Below are positions 7,618 through 16,979 of a stretch of 64,000 nt of DNA, piece by piece. The notes below the pieces were generated by a model that was given only the letters and a program-made list of their open reading frames with translations, was not told the DNA's origin and made no database searches. Position 1 is the first letter of the stretch, and the number at the start of each line of letters is the position of its first letter. Where the stretch lies: positions 1-64,000 of the forward strand of contig JAUYAO010000006.1 of the NCBI GenBank assembly GCA_030692565.1, in the 5' to 3' direction. Position numbers and translations under genes: made by a program. The stretch comes from Nitrospira sp. Lineage in GTDB: Bacteria; Nitrospirota; Nitrospiria; Nitrospirales; Nitrospiraceae.

Positions 7618-9333
7618 CTAGAAAAATATTTGATACTGAACTCGAATCGCGTTCTCGATCAAAGTCCTGGCATTGAGGTCCAACGGCACCGTTCCGGACG
7701 GGAACGTCGCCCCGACCGCCGGCAACGGTGCGCTGCGCCCGATTGCAAATCCCCCCTGCCCCATCGCAATATTGCTGTACGTCAGCATGATCTGGTGATC
7801 GTAAGTCCCGCTGAGGAACCAGTTCAACGACACATTGACTTCCTTGATGAGATCTCCGCCCGACCTGGTATCCGGATCCCACCAGGCATAGCGGGCGGCC
7901 ACTTCGACCTTCCGCGGAATCAGGTAGTAGCCGGATTGCACATACCAACCTGTCGCATTGCCGAACTGGCCGGGAGCGAAGACCGTGCAAGGCCCTCCCA
8001 CAACGGCCGTCTGCATACAGGGCAGCTCCTTGCTATGCCTGGTCACGTTTCTAAACCAGTATTCGGCCTGCAACGAGAAGCCACGGTACTTGAATGCAGA
8101 GTCGAGCGTCCAGGTGGAAAAGTCGACGACTCCCTGCCCCAACATGCGCCCGTTCCCGTGTTGGGCAAGCGCACGGCGAACGGTCAGATTCGCCAGGTCA
8201 ATGCCGACAAAGGCATTATTGGTGCTGGTATCGATCGCCGGATTGTAGGCATACCCGCCACCGATGGCCATTTGAGGCGTTTCAGAATAGGCCAGATCGC
8301 CTTCCCCATACCCGGCCCGTCCCATGAGATTCGCCTGCAATCTCGCCACATACATCAGCTGATTCACGCTGGTCCGGAGATTTCCATTGAGATTACGCTG
8401 ATTAGGCTGACATCCGCCCGGGGACGGAAAGGGATTCCCGCCGGTTTGACCGCCAGGACAACCGACTGTCGGCTCCTCGCTGGAAAACTGCACGAAACGG
8501 TTCACTAGCGGGCCGGAGCCGTTAAACACCCCGAAATAATAATTGACCGGATAGATCTCTTCATCGTTCATGATCGTGATGCCGACATCACGCCGGTTCA
8601 GACCGCTGGCGGTAAAGGCTTCCATCACCTGCGCCCGGCTCGCAAACTGCATCGAGGCGGTCGAATTGATCTGCGCCCGGTTGAAATACACTTTGTATTG
8701 GCCCACCTGCACATTGAGCCAAGGAATGTGGGTACTCGTCACGTTGAGATCCAGCATTGTGATTGCCCCAGGCGCCTGGGCATTTTCAGCCGTTTCACCG
8801 GCTAACTGCATGTAGTACTTCAAATCGGGATTAAAGAGATGCCCCATGAAATAAATCCGCGCCGTTCTCAAATTGAACGTTGACGATTCATTAATTGATC
8901 GGCTCGCCCGATAGTCGCCGAACACTCCCAAGAGCTCAGGGTAATTTTTTGAGTCTCCGGACTCCCGATAGGCATCGTTTCTGTAGCGCTGCGTGAATCT
9001 GGTGGCAAACCGGCCGCGGATCTTGAGAAAGAAGTCGTTATCGTTCATCGAAAAGTTGAACCCGCGGTCGTACCAGGCCTTGAAGCTGGGCTGCAGCAGA
9101 TAGGTCCGCTCCTGCGATTCCCTGACGACATTGTCGTACTCTTCCTGCGTGATCGTGCCCTGCTTGACGGCCCGCTGCAGCAGCAGCCTGGTGGCCGGAT
9201 CCATGCTTTCGACAAACACATAGCGCCCGTCCTTTTCGACGAGCTTGCCGGCATCCGCCGCCCAAGCCGGGCTCATACACAGACCCAACAGCACCATATA
9301 CCCGGCAACGAACCATCGAGCGCGATGAGACAT
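7618..9333 (-). CDS. Outer-membrane porin of the oxyanion uptake operon
   Basis: A 571-aa outer-membrane beta-barrel of the phosphate-selective porin O/P-like type. It has a signal peptide ending SPAWAAD, a short N-terminal segment (KLVEKDGRYVFVES then TQEEYDNVV), many alternating aromatic strands such as FFLKIRGRFATRFTQRYRN, and a terminal Phe (VQYQIFF) as expected for BAM recognition. The start at 9333 has GAGGAGATC upstream. It is clearly paralogous to the porin at 12725. The operon places it as the outer-membrane route for the anion taken up by ModABC. Confidence 0.82.
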   Translation of the reverse strand: MSHRARWFVAGYMVLLGLCMSPAWAADAGKLVEKDGRYVFVESMDPATRLLLQRAVKQGTITQEEYDNVVRESQERTYLLQPSFKAWYDRGFNFSMNDNDFFLKIRGRFATRFTQRYRNDAYRESGDSKNYPELLGVFGDYRASRSINESSTFNLRTARIYFMGHLFNPDLKYYMQLAGETAENAQAPGAITMLDLNVTSTHIPWLNVQVGQYKVYFNRAQINSTASMQFASRAQVMEAFTASGLNRRDVGITIMNDEEIYPVNYYFGVFNGSGPLVNRFVQFSSEEPTVGCPGGQTGGNPFPSPGGCQPNQRNLNGNLRTSVNQLMYVARLQANLMGRAGYGEGDLAYSETPQMAIGGGYAYNPAIDTSTNNAFVGIDLANLTVRRALAQHGNGRMLGQGVVDFSTWTLDSAFKYRGFSLQAEYWFRNVTRHSKELPCMQTAVVGGPCTVFAPGQFGNATGWYVQSGYYLIPRKVEVAARYAWWDPDTRSGGDLIKEVNVSLNWFLSGTYDHQIMLTYSNIAMGQGGFAIGRSAPLPAVGATFPSGTVPLDLNARTLIENAIRVQYQIFF

Positions 9334-9405
9334 GGCGATGATCTCCTCAAGCAACACGAAATGAAGATAGAGAATGAAAGACGGCGACAACGATGAAAAT
9401 AATGG

Positions 9406-10068
9406 TTACGGCCCTGGAGACGAGCCGACTTTCGGCGCGTTCAAGAACGCGCGGTAGTCCAGCGCCGGCAAGCCCTTCTGGTCGGCAGCCCAAAAGCGCC
9501 CCGGTTCAAAGTACAGCAGGTACTCGGCAGGCGGTGGCGGCGGGGTGGGATAGTTATAATCGTAGAGATCCGCCTTTCTCGTCGGGATCTGCACATGCAC
9601 ATATTCAAGCGTGAGATAGAGAGAGGACTCACGGACGGCCACCCATCCGCCGACGACATCGCGACGGACGCTGGGATTAAGACCCGGCGCCCGCAGTTCG
9701 AAATGCACGCGCTCGCTTGGTCCGGCGGCACGGAGTCCTTCTGAAAGACGACCGGCCAGCGCCTCCAGTTCATCCGGACGAAAGACCGGTTTGGGAGGAT
9801 TCTCTTCCGCAAACCACCGTAGCGGCATGCGCTGCTTGGGCCGGAATGAAAACCCTTGCAAGATACTCGTCAGCTCTGCCGGCGTCAGTTGCACCGGATG
9901 CGAATAAGCCGAAGCTTCAACGGCCTGTTGAAGGACAACGACCACGCGAGCGTCCTCGTGCACGACTTTGGTCGTGTAGGGCAGTCGCGCACAGGAAGCG
10001 GACAGCCCCACAACAACCCCACAGAGAACGATCCGACAGAATATGAAAACTCGGTATCGGTGACGCAT
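9406..10068 (-). CDS. Lipoprotein, paralogue of the 15204 lipoprotein
   Basis: A 220-aa lipoprotein with lipobox LSASC at about residue 25. The body contains the stretch SHPVQLTPAELTSILQGF, which matches SHPVTLTPTEIGTLLRNV in the protein at 15204. Both also share a region LxEGLRAAGPSERVHF / LSKGLAQATAAQRVHF and a YRAFL / YREAL ending. No named domain is recognised. The start at 10068 has GGAGAG upstream; a start at 10128 would overlap the upstream gene. Its repeated association with porin and ModA genes points to a role in anion uptake at the envelope. Confidence 0.72.
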   Translation of the reverse strand: MRHRYRVFIFCRIVLCGVVVGLSASCARLPYTTKVVHEDARVVVVLQQAVEASAYSHPVQLTPAELTSILQGFSFRPKQRMPLRWFAEENPPKPVFRPDELEALAGRLSEGLRAAGPSERVHFELRAPGLNPSVRRDVVGGWVAVRESSLYLTLEYVHVQIPTRKADLYDYNYPTPPPPPAEYLLYFEPGRFWAADQKGLPALDYRAFLNAPKVGSSPGP

Positions 10069-10124
10069 ACATGCTCTCCGTTGATATAGAAAGAAGCCGC
10101 CAGTACCCTTGTCCAATCGCCCAC

Positions 10125-10982
10125 TCACGGGATAGGGACGCGCACCGGAGATTCAGGCGATTTCCCCGGTCCATACCCCAACCGTTTCAACACCGACTGC
10201 CCGTCCGGACTCGTGACAAACCGCAGAAACTCCTCGCAGAGCGGACGATCCGGGCAATATCTTTCCATTGAAATGGAATGAGGAATCGACTTGTACAGAC
10301 CGGTCGGAGCCGTGGCCACGACACGCACGCGCTGCTGAACCCGGACCGCATCCTGACCGAACATGATGCCGACATCGGCCTGGCCACTCAGCACGTGATC
10401 GAGAATCCCGGCTTGATCGTTGGCGAGATCAATTCGTTTTCCTTCCGCGCTTTTCAGTCCCAACGCCGACAGCAACCGGTCGGTTTCCACGCCCAGTCGA
10501 GTCTTCTGATCGGCAATGGCAATCCGCACCGATGGCATATTCGCCAGGGCTTCAAACGATTCCGGCGCCTCGCTCAACGACTCCGGCGCCACGAGGACCA
10601 GACATTCCGTCGCATAGAGGGCTTTCGCCTCCGGCAGCAGATAATATTTCTGCTCCATGCGGGTGATCACCTCATCCCCGCCCGGCGCCACAAGGTGAAT
10701 CGGCCCTGAGCCGATGAAGGACTTGCCCCGATTCTCCATCGCGGCAACGGTCCGCCGAAGATCGAGCGACGTATCGACCGAGAGCTGAACGTGCACCCCC
10801 GGGTGACTCGCCTCAAACGCCTGCCCTAGTTGCGCCATGGCTTCCTGCACCGACGGCGACGTGGCGATCACCAGTACCCGCTCCATGCTCGGATCTCGAA
10901 CCGGACGGGACCCCGGAGCACAACTCACAATGTACGCCATACAAATACCCACCGTGGCGGCACTCATCCATTGAGCGGTCAT
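10125..10982 (-). CDS. ModA-like substrate-binding lipoprotein
   Basis: A 285-aa periplasmic binding-protein fold anchored as a lipoprotein (lipobox IVSC near residue 21). VLVIATSPSVQEAMAQLGQAFE and the later RIAIADQKTRLGVETDRLL correspond to ModA/PstS-like segments, and QADVGIMFGQDA matches the hinge region of ModA relatives. It differs from the ModA at 6845 in the ligand-loop Ser residues, so the ligand may differ. The start at 10982 has GAGGGTGG upstream. It lies between the regulator and the lipoprotein gene. Confidence 0.75.
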   Translation of the reverse strand: MTAQWMSAATVGICMAYIVSCAPGSRPVRDPSMERVLVIATSPSVQEAMAQLGQAFEASHPGVHVQLSVDTSLDLRRTVAAMENRGKSFIGSGPIHLVAPGGDEVITRMEQKYYLLPEAKALYATECLVLVAPESLSEAPESFEALANMPSVRIAIADQKTRLGVETDRLLSALGLKSAEGKRIDLANDQAGILDHVLSGQADVGIMFGQDAVRVQQRVRVVATAPTGLYKSIPHSISMERYCPDRPLCEEFLRFVTSPDGQSVLKRLGYGPGKSPESPVRVPIP

Positions 10983-11001
10983 GCGATGTCCACCCTCATC
11001 A

Positions 11002-12186
11002 TTACAACGCCTGAAGCTTGCCCGTGTCCGTCGTGTCATACCCGCCGATGGCGGCGATCTCGGACCGGAAGGGACGGCTGGCCAACGTATCGAAGAGATG
11101 ATGCAAGGAAGGATGACTGGAGAGATAGGCTTTGGGCACCACTAAATCGTACCGCGCCGACTGGAGCGGAATGAAGTCAAGGCCGTAGGATTGTGCGGCG
11201 GATCTGATTCCCATCCCCACATCCGCCTGCCCTTCCAAGACCAGACGGGCGACATGGAGATGGGACGCCGCCGTGCGATCATACCCTTTCACCTGCGCAC
11301 CGACGAAACCCGCGGCACGCAGCCGCTGATCGAGCAGCAGGCGCGCCCCGGCACCCTCTTCCCGATTGATTACCGTCACATCATCGCGCACGAGATCGGC
11401 GACCGATCGAATCTGCTTGGGATTGCCCGGACGGACGACCAATCCTTCTTCCCACGTCGCAAACGTAATCACCTCATACGCACTCACCTTCAAGTGCCGA
11501 CGAAGAAACGGCAAATTGCTTTCACCGGTCGAATCGTCAGTCAGGTGAATGCCCGCCACATGCACTTCGCCCCGCTGTAAGGCCTGGAGCGCCGCCGTGC
11601 TCCCCATCGTCCACCCGACCACACTCGTCTGATCCTTCCGGCGTCGAAGATGTTCACCCGCCAAGAAAATCGCCGGATCGCACCCTGCTACCGCAATTTC
11701 TTGCTCAATGGAATCCCGATCACGGGAGAGCCGCACCTGCACGACCGGCGCATCCGACCGCCCGCGACGACCCGCCTCCCGCGATTCAAGAAACCCATCG
11801 GCCGCTACCGTATAACTCAACACTTCGCCGAGACCTGCGACAGGTCTCGCACAATACCGGCCATTCACCTTCACAACTTTGACGCGAGGCAGTGGACCGG
11901 AAGCACTCGCCGACCGAGGCACATCAATCAATCTGGCTTCAATCACCTCACCGGCGGATTGCAGCGAGAACAGATCCTCAACGGAGCTGTTCAGCACCCG
12001 CGCAAGCTGAAGCGCCACGAGCGTGGTGGGGAGATACCGATTGGCTTCGATTGATGAAATGGCCTGACGAGTTACCTCGGCCCGCGCCGCCAGCTCTCCC
12101 TGCGAGAGCCCTCTGGCAGTACGGACTTCCTTGAGTCGATTCAAACAAAAAGACGGAACATTGGAGGATGATTTGCGCTGCAACAT
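11002..12186 (-). CDS. One-component regulator: XRE helix-turn-helix plus periplasmic-binding-protein-like domain
   Basis: A 394-aa cytoplasmic regulator. Residues 17-72 are an XRE helix-turn-helix (LSQGELAARAEVTRQAISSIEANRY). Residues about 150-390 form a PBP-like domain (AVAGCDPAIFLAGEHL...VVGWTMGSTAALQALQRGEVHVAGIHL), the arrangement of molybdate-responsive regulators with PF12727-type sensor domains. It probably controls the leftward operon it heads and perhaps the divergent one. No Shine-Dalgarno precedes the ATG at 12186, which follows an AT-rich promoter. The ligand, molybdate or a related oxyanion, is inferred from neighbours. Confidence 0.82.
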   Translation of the reverse strand: MLQRKSSSNVPSFCLNRLKEVRTARGLSQGELAARAEVTRQAISSIEANRYLPTTLVALQLARVLNSSVEDLFSLQSAGEVIEARLIDVPRSASASGPLPRVKVVKVNGRYCARPVAGLGEVLSYTVAADGFLESREAGRRGRSDAPVVQVRLSRDRDSIEQEIAVAGCDPAIFLAGEHLRRRKDQTSVVGWTMGSTAALQALQRGEVHVAGIHLTDDSTGESNLPFLRRHLKVSAYEVITFATWEEGLVVRPGNPKQIRSVADLVRDDVTVINREEGAGARLLLDQRLRAAGFVGAQVKGYDRTAASHLHVARLVLEGQADVGMGIRSAAQSYGLDFIPLQSARYDLVVPKAYLSSHPSLHHLFDTLASRPFRSEIAAIGGYDTTDTGKLQAL

Positions 12187-12401
12187 GAAAAAATAAATAG
12201 CAATGATGCTTTACAATTGTCAATCATTAAATACATCAATCAACAAAAACATTAGACATATTTTGATGCAACAATATTCATTCAGAAAATATCAGCGATT
12301 CAATAAATATATTATTGACAATGTGACTCCATTTACTGTATTTAATCGCTATTCAATCTTGATCGGATTTAAGTATTTTGAAATACGCCTGACTTATCAC
12401 C
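12187..12401. promoter_or_regulatory. AT-rich divergent promoter region between the two uptake modules
   Basis: This 215 bp stretch is far richer in A and T than its surroundings. Leftward, a TTGACA box (12221-12226 on the opposite strand) lies 18 bp from TATTTA, about 15 bp before the regulator start. Rightward, TTGACA at 12315-12320 lies 16 bp before TGTATT, suitable for yezD and the porin. The boxes are seen; promoter activity is inferred, and the -10 matches are only moderate. Confidence 0.45.
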
Positions 12402-12584
12402 ATGGAACTCAACGGAAGAACCCTAAGGGACGCAGACGAAATCCTTCGGTATGCCCTCAAGGACATCCGGTTTGGGTCCATTGAAATCGTCATCCATGAC
12501 TCGAAGATCGTTCAAATCGAACGGAAGGAAACATTCCGTTTGGACCTCACCTCAACTCAGACCCCACCGGTGAGACGCCCATGA
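12402..12584 (+). CDS. yezD: YezD-family (DUF2292) small protein
   Basis: A 60-aa protein matching the DUF2292/YezD pattern, in which a short helix is followed by LRYALKDIRFGSIEIVIHD and then KIVQIERKE. The length is typical of the family. Family members are commonly found beside sulfur-compound uptake and assimilation genes, which fits the SsuABC-type transporter 3.4 kb downstream. No clear ribosome-binding site precedes the ATG. It is the first gene of the rightward module, 140 bp before the porin. The biochemical function of the family is not known to me. Confidence 0.8.
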   Translation: MELNGRTLRDADEILRYALKDIRFGSIEIVIHDSKIVQIERKETFRLDLTSTQTPPVRRP

Positions 12585-12724
12585 CCACCTCACATCGCTG
12601 CTGCCGACGCTCACGCTAACCACCGGCCATCCGGACAACTGGAGGCACGTCACCGACGCATTCCATTTTCACGCAATAAACTGACCGCACTCTCGGAAGT
12701 GTTGCAAGCCCAAGGGGAAAGATC

Positions 12725-14341
12725 ATGAGATTGTCCGCGGTATTTGCGCTCATCATGACCGGCCTCACGCTGCTGACCGGCGCCACACATGCACTGGCGG
12801 TCGAAGAAGGCCAACTCGTCAAGAAGGACGGCAAGTGGGAGTACTCCTCAGGCGAAGACCCTGGCTTGAAGTATCTCTATCTGAAAGGACTGATCAGCCA
12901 GGAGGAATACGATAAGGGCCTTAAAGTGATCGAGACGAAGGAGCGACTCTCTAAACCAAACTTTAACATCGACGTCAATAACGGCCTCAATATCCGCGTC
13001 GGAGAAAAATTCTTTTTGAAGCTCCGGCTCCTCACCCAGGTCCGCTATAGCTATCGCACCTATAACGCAGCCTGGGGCTCGATCGGAGACTCGCGCAATC
13101 CCGAGATCTTGGGAGGCCAGGTCGAATTTCGGGCCGTACGCCACCAGAGCAACACCAGCGAATTCTCCGTCCCGCGCGCACGGCTCCAATTTCTCGGCTA
13201 TGCGTTTGATCCGGATTTTCGCTACAACTTCTCCTGGGCTTTAGATCAAACAACCTGGAATCAGGAGGGCGGCAGCGGAACGTCCAGGCTGCTCGATGCC
13301 TACATTGCGTCCTGGCACATCCCCCTCGCAACCGTCCAAATCGGCCAACAGCGCGTCTGGTTCAACCGCTCTCAGATCAGCTCAATCGCCACGTCGACCT
13401 TTGCAGACAATATGAGAGTGCAAAACGCCTTCGCGGCAAACCTCGTCAATAGCCGAGATATCGGCATCAGCATCCTGAGTGACGAAGATCAATACAAGCT
13501 CAACTACGCGGTCGGAATCTGGAACGGAGCCGGAACCAATCTTGCGCGGGAAGGCACGGCCATCAGCCAAGCGCTGGACACCAATGCAAGCCTTCCGAGT
13601 CCGCAACGTCGAACGTTCAATTACGACACCCGCCTCTTTACCAGCGAAATGATGTACACCGCCCGGCTGCTCTACAAAATCTCCGGCAATCCCGGGTATG
13701 GCCAAGGCGACATCTTAAACTCGCGCACCCCGCAAGTTGCGATTGCTTTCGGCTATGCCTATAACCCGGCACAAAACTACCTCAGTTCAATCCGGTCAGA
13801 CATTGTCGACCGGGCGTACCGCCAGGCCGTCACTAAGAACGGCAACGGACGGCTCCTCGGGGGAGGGGTCTACGATTTCCAAACCTATGAAACCGATTTC
13901 ATTGCCAAGTACCAAGGCTGGTCGCTTCAAGCGGAAGGCTATTTCCGTCACCAGCGGGTGCGTAATACCGATGCGGGCAGTATTCCTTTCGACCCGGCAA
14001 CGGCAGTGGTGTTAGGCCCGCCGGTCAGCCTCGGTCAGGCCTGGGGCTGGTACGCACAGCTGGGGAAATATGTCATTCCTCGTAAACTCGAAGTGGCCGT
14101 CCGGTATGGCGTGATGGACCCCTCGACAAAACAAAAGCAGGACCTGACCAAGGAGTTCGGCGCCGCCATCAGCTATAGCTTTGACGGCACCTACAATAAT
14201 CGTCTCGTGATCGACTACTCCAATATCACGATGGGAAGCGGCGGACGCGCCCCGGACCGGTATCCGTTCGAAAGCTTGCCAGGTTTCGGGCAGGCGCTCA
14301 TCGAAAACCGCGTCAATGTGCAATACCAGCTCTATTTCTAA
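12725..14341 (+). CDS. Outer-membrane porin of the rightward uptake module
   Basis: A 538-aa beta-barrel protein with a signal peptide (ending ATHALAVEE), the same N-terminal signature as the porin at 7618 (QLVKKDGKWEYSSGEDPG, then SQEEYDKGL), many amphipathic strands, and a terminal Phe (VQYQLYF). GGGGAAAG precedes the ATG. Matching stretches throughout (for example VQIGQQRVWFNRSQISSIA against VQVGQYKVYFNRAQINSTA) show the two porins are paralogues. It probably admits sulfonates, molybdate or another anion for the downstream transporter. Confidence 0.82.
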   Translation: MRLSAVFALIMTGLTLLTGATHALAVEEGQLVKKDGKWEYSSGEDPGLKYLYLKGLISQEEYDKGLKVIETKERLSKPNFNIDVNNGLNIRVGEKFFLKLRLLTQVRYSYRTYNAAWGSIGDSRNPEILGGQVEFRAVRHQSNTSEFSVPRARLQFLGYAFDPDFRYNFSWALDQTTWNQEGGSGTSRLLDAYIASWHIPLATVQIGQQRVWFNRSQISSIATSTFADNMRVQNAFAANLVNSRDIGISILSDEDQYKLNYAVGIWNGAGTNLAREGTAISQALDTNASLPSPQRRTFNYDTRLFTSEMMYTARLLYKISGNPGYGQGDILNSRTPQVAIAFGYAYNPAQNYLSSIRSDIVDRAYRQAVTKNGNGRLLGGGVYDFQTYETDFIAKYQGWSLQAEGYFRHQRVRNTDAGSIPFDPATAVVLGPPVSLGQAWGWYAQLGKYVIPRKLEVAVRYGVMDPSTKQKQDLTKEFGAAISYSFDGTYNNRLVIDYSNITMGSGGRAPDRYPFESLPGFGQALIENRVNVQYQLYF

Positions 14342-14382
14342 AACCCATGAATCGACTCATTCACTCCATTACGAGGAACTCC

Positions 14383-15207
14383 ATGAAATACAGAACCTAT
14401 CTCACAACGCTCTTACTGGGACTCGGCGTCATCGCCTCTGCACTCGCCGGAGCGCCATCGGTGCATGCACAGCCCGAGACCCTGACCATCGCCGCGGCCA
14501 ACAGCATCAAGGATGCGTTACGGAAAATTTTGCCGATATTCGAGTCGCAGCATCCTGAACTCAACATACGGGTCATCTATGGCCCGTCCCAAACACTCCG
14601 GAAACAAATCGAAGAGGGCGCTCCGGTAGATGTGTTTCTCCCCTCCTTATTTGAGGAAATCGACCAACTCGAAAAGAAGGGCCTCGTCATTCAAGGCAGC
14701 AAGCGCATCTACGCCGGCACATCGCTGGTACTCATCACCGGCACGACCCTTCCCGCGCCGATCGGCTCGATTCAGGACCTCCACACGGTTCCGATCCGGC
14801 GCATCGCCATCGGCGACCCCAAGGCATCATCCGTAGGAAAAGTGGCACTCCAATTCATCAAGTACAGCAAGCTCGAACCCCAACTGAAAGCCAAGCACGT
14901 GTACGGCGAACATTCCCGAGCTGTGCTGGATCTGGTGGCCAAGGGCGAGGCCGAAGTCGGCATCGTCTATCGGACGGATGCCGCGTCGGATGAACACGTC
15001 CGTATTCTCGATACCGCCCCTGAAGACTCGCACACCCCGATCCGCTATGGCGTGGCCGTGGTCTGGACCGCCAAGAATATTTCAGGAGCGGGGGATTTCA
15101 TCGAATTCCTCCTGGCGCCCCGGATCCAAACGCAACTCAAAGAACATGGGTTCGACCAAGCTTCACATAACCTCGGCATCGCTCAACAGCAGGAGGCTAA
15201 ACCATGA
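14383..15207 (+). CDS. Second molybdate-type binding protein (ModA-like)
   Basis: A 274-aa periplasmic protein with signal peptide (cleavage after SVHAQ), then LTIAAANSIKDALRKILPIFE and YGPSQTLRKQIEEGAPVDVFLPS, which match the two oxyanion-holding loops of ModA. The start at 14383 (MKYRTYL) has GAGGAACTCC upstream; an ATG at 14347 has none. It is an orphan here: no ModBC follows, and the next transporter genes are SsuABC-type. It may feed the ModBC encoded at 4777-6524. The stop overlaps the start of the lipoprotein gene (ATGA). Confidence 0.82.
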   Translation: MKYRTYLTTLLLGLGVIASALAGAPSVHAQPETLTIAAANSIKDALRKILPIFESQHPELNIRVIYGPSQTLRKQIEEGAPVDVFLPSLFEEIDQLEKKGLVIQGSKRIYAGTSLVLITGTTLPAPIGSIQDLHTVPIRRIAIGDPKASSVGKVALQFIKYSKLEPQLKAKHVYGEHSRAVLDLVAKGEAEVGIVYRTDAASDEHVRILDTAPEDSHTPIRYGVAVVWTAKNISGAGDFIEFLLAPRIQTQLKEHGFDQASHNLGIAQQQEAKP

Positions 15208-15929
15208 ACCGTACAACACGTTCGGCACAACAGCACTATCCCTGGACAGTGAGCGGACTGTTTATTCTGGCAGGAGCGGTCTTGCTCTCCGGTTGCACCA
15301 CGCAGCCCGTTTCGGCACCGAAGGCAATCTATGAATCCGGCCTCAATACGATCAGGCTGGAAGGAGACCCCGATTCATCGGTGAATTCACACCCGGTCAC
15401 ACTCACACCGACCGAAATCGGCACACTGTTGCGAAACGTCCGGGTGTGGGAACGGCGAAACATGATCCACCGCTTATTGAGCGGCGATGCCGACCGGACC
15501 CGTGCCTTCAGGGACGAAGAAATCATGCTGCTGGCCCCGCACCTGTCGAAAGGATTGGCCCAAGCCACAGCGGCTCAGCGGGTACACTTTCGCCTGAGTC
15601 ACGCCACAGACCAGGGGGAAGAGGAAACGACGGCAGGATGGCTCTCCGTTCGCGGGAATATCCTCGTCCTTGCCCTGAGCGAGGTGCACGATCGGCATAG
15701 CCCCGGGCCAGACATCAGCAAGTACGACCGCCAGATGCCGAATGTCCCGGAACGATCCGCGGCCTTCGATGCGGCCTTCGAGCCGGAAGACTATCTGGCC
15801 AAAGTCAGTTCAGGCGGCCGCCTCTTCGCCCCGGATCAACAGGAAGAACTGCACATTCGTTATCGGGAAGCCCTGGCAGCCCTTCCCGTCTATCCAGGAC
15901 TGGAACAGGGACGTCAGCTGCGTCCATAA
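15204..15929 (+). CDS. Lipoprotein, paralogue of the 9406 lipoprotein
   Basis: A 241-aa lipoprotein with lipobox LLSGC (Cys near residue 32). SHPVTLTPTEIGTLLRNV, QRVHFRLS and the C-terminal YREALAAL align with the protein at 9406-10068. The start overlaps the upstream ModA-like gene by 4 bp, so translation is probably coupled. Function is unknown; its position again ties this family to ModA-like proteins and porins. A strong hairpin follows the stop codon. Confidence 0.72.
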   Translation: MNRTTRSAQQHYPWTVSGLFILAGAVLLSGCTTQPVSAPKAIYESGLNTIRLEGDPDSSVNSHPVTLTPTEIGTLLRNVRVWERRNMIHRLLSGDADRTRAFRDEEIMLLAPHLSKGLAQATAAQRVHFRLSHATDQGEEETTAGWLSVRGNILVLALSEVHDRHSPGPDISKYDRQMPNVPERSAAFDAAFEPEDYLAKVSSGGRLFAPDQQEELHIRYREALAALPVYPGLEQGRQLRP

Positions 15930-15933
15930 GCAC

Positions 15934-15966
15934 CCGCCGGGAGCAGAGAATACCTGCTCCCGGCGG
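15934..15966 (+). terminator. Strong 13 bp intercistronic hairpin
   Basis: CCGCCGGGAGCAG (15934-15946) pairs perfectly with CTGCTCCCGGCGG (15954-15966) around a 7-nt loop, immediately after the lipoprotein stop and 28 bp before the ssuA-like gene. No T-tract follows, so it may be a partial terminator or an mRNA-stability element that sets different levels for upstream and downstream genes. Confidence 0.55.
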
Positions 15967-15994
15967 ACATCACCTCGAATCGACGGGAAGCATC

Positions 15995-16978
15995 ATGAAA
16001 CGATTGTCATCGACAGCTTTTGCACTTCTTGCACTGATATGGGGGATCGACACGTTCATACCACCCAACGCGCTCGCAGCCGACACTATCCGGGTCGGGC
16101 ATTTTCCCAATATCACCCACGTCCAGGGATTGGTCGCCCAGCACCTCTCACGAACCGGACACGGCTGGTTTGAGGAACGGCTCGGCAAAGATGTGAAGAT
16201 CGAATGGTACATCTACAACGCCGGACCGAGCGCCATGGAAGCCCTCCTGGCAGATTCCATCGACCTCACCTATGTCGGGCCGAGCCCGGCCTTGAATGCC
16301 TACACCAAATCAAACGGCGAGGAAATCAGGATCATTGCCGGCGCAGCAATCGGAGGCGCCGCGTTGGTCGTCCAACCGGATTCCGGGCTCAAACAGCCCG
16401 CCGACTTTCGTGGGAAAACCATCGCGACGCCGCAACTGGGCAATACGCAGGACGTCGCCTGCCGAGCCTGGCTGGCCAACGGCGGGTTGAAGATCACGCA
16501 AACCGGCGGAGACGCCTTCATCGTCCCGACCCCCAATCCGGATCAGCTCTCGCTGTTTCAGCAAAAAAAACTCGACGCCGTCTGGACGGTCGAACCCTGG
16601 ATCTCACGCCTGGAACGCGATGCCGGAGGCAAGATCCTGCTCGAACAATCGAAGGACAGCATCACGGTCCTGGTATCGAGCGTGAAGTTTCTCAAGACCA
16701 AGCGTGAACTCGCCAAGAAGTTTGCACAGGCTCACCGTGAACTCACCGAGTGGATCCTCGCGCATCCGGTAGAGGCCAAGCAGATGGTCCAGCAGGAACT
16801 GGCCGCAGAGACGCAAGCCAAGGTCTCAGCCGAATTGATCACACAGGCCTGGACACGCATTGGCCTCACTACAGAAGCCTCACCCGACGAATATCGGCAA
16901 TTTGTCGCCAACGCACAGCGCGCCGGATTTATTCGCACGGCCCCCGACTTGTCCCGCTTGATCGAAAGGCTGAACTGA
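15995..16978 (+). CDS. ABC transporter substrate-binding protein (sulfonate/nitrate/taurine type)
   Basis: A 327-aa periplasmic binding protein of the SsuA/TauA/NrtA family. It has a signal peptide (ending ALAAD), then IRVGHFPNITHVQGLVAQ, GPSAMEALLADSIDLTYVGPSPALNAYTKSNG and TIATPQLGNTQDVACRAWL. The order and spacing match SsuA. GGGAAG precedes the ATG. The specific substrate cannot be read from sequence; neighbouring YezD favours an organosulfur compound. It is followed 1 bp later by the ATPase gene. Confidence 0.85.
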   Translation: MKRLSSTAFALLALIWGIDTFIPPNALAADTIRVGHFPNITHVQGLVAQHLSRTGHGWFEERLGKDVKIEWYIYNAGPSAMEALLADSIDLTYVGPSPALNAYTKSNGEEIRIIAGAAIGGAALVVQPDSGLKQPADFRGKTIATPQLGNTQDVACRAWLANGGLKITQTGGDAFIVPTPNPDQLSLFQQKKLDAVWTVEPWISRLERDAGGKILLEQSKDSITVLVSSVKFLKTKRELAKKFAQAHRELTEWILAHPVEAKQMVQQELAAETQAKVSAELITQAWTRIGLTTEASPDEYRQFVANAQRAGFIRTAPDLSRLIERLN

Positions 16979-16979
16979 C

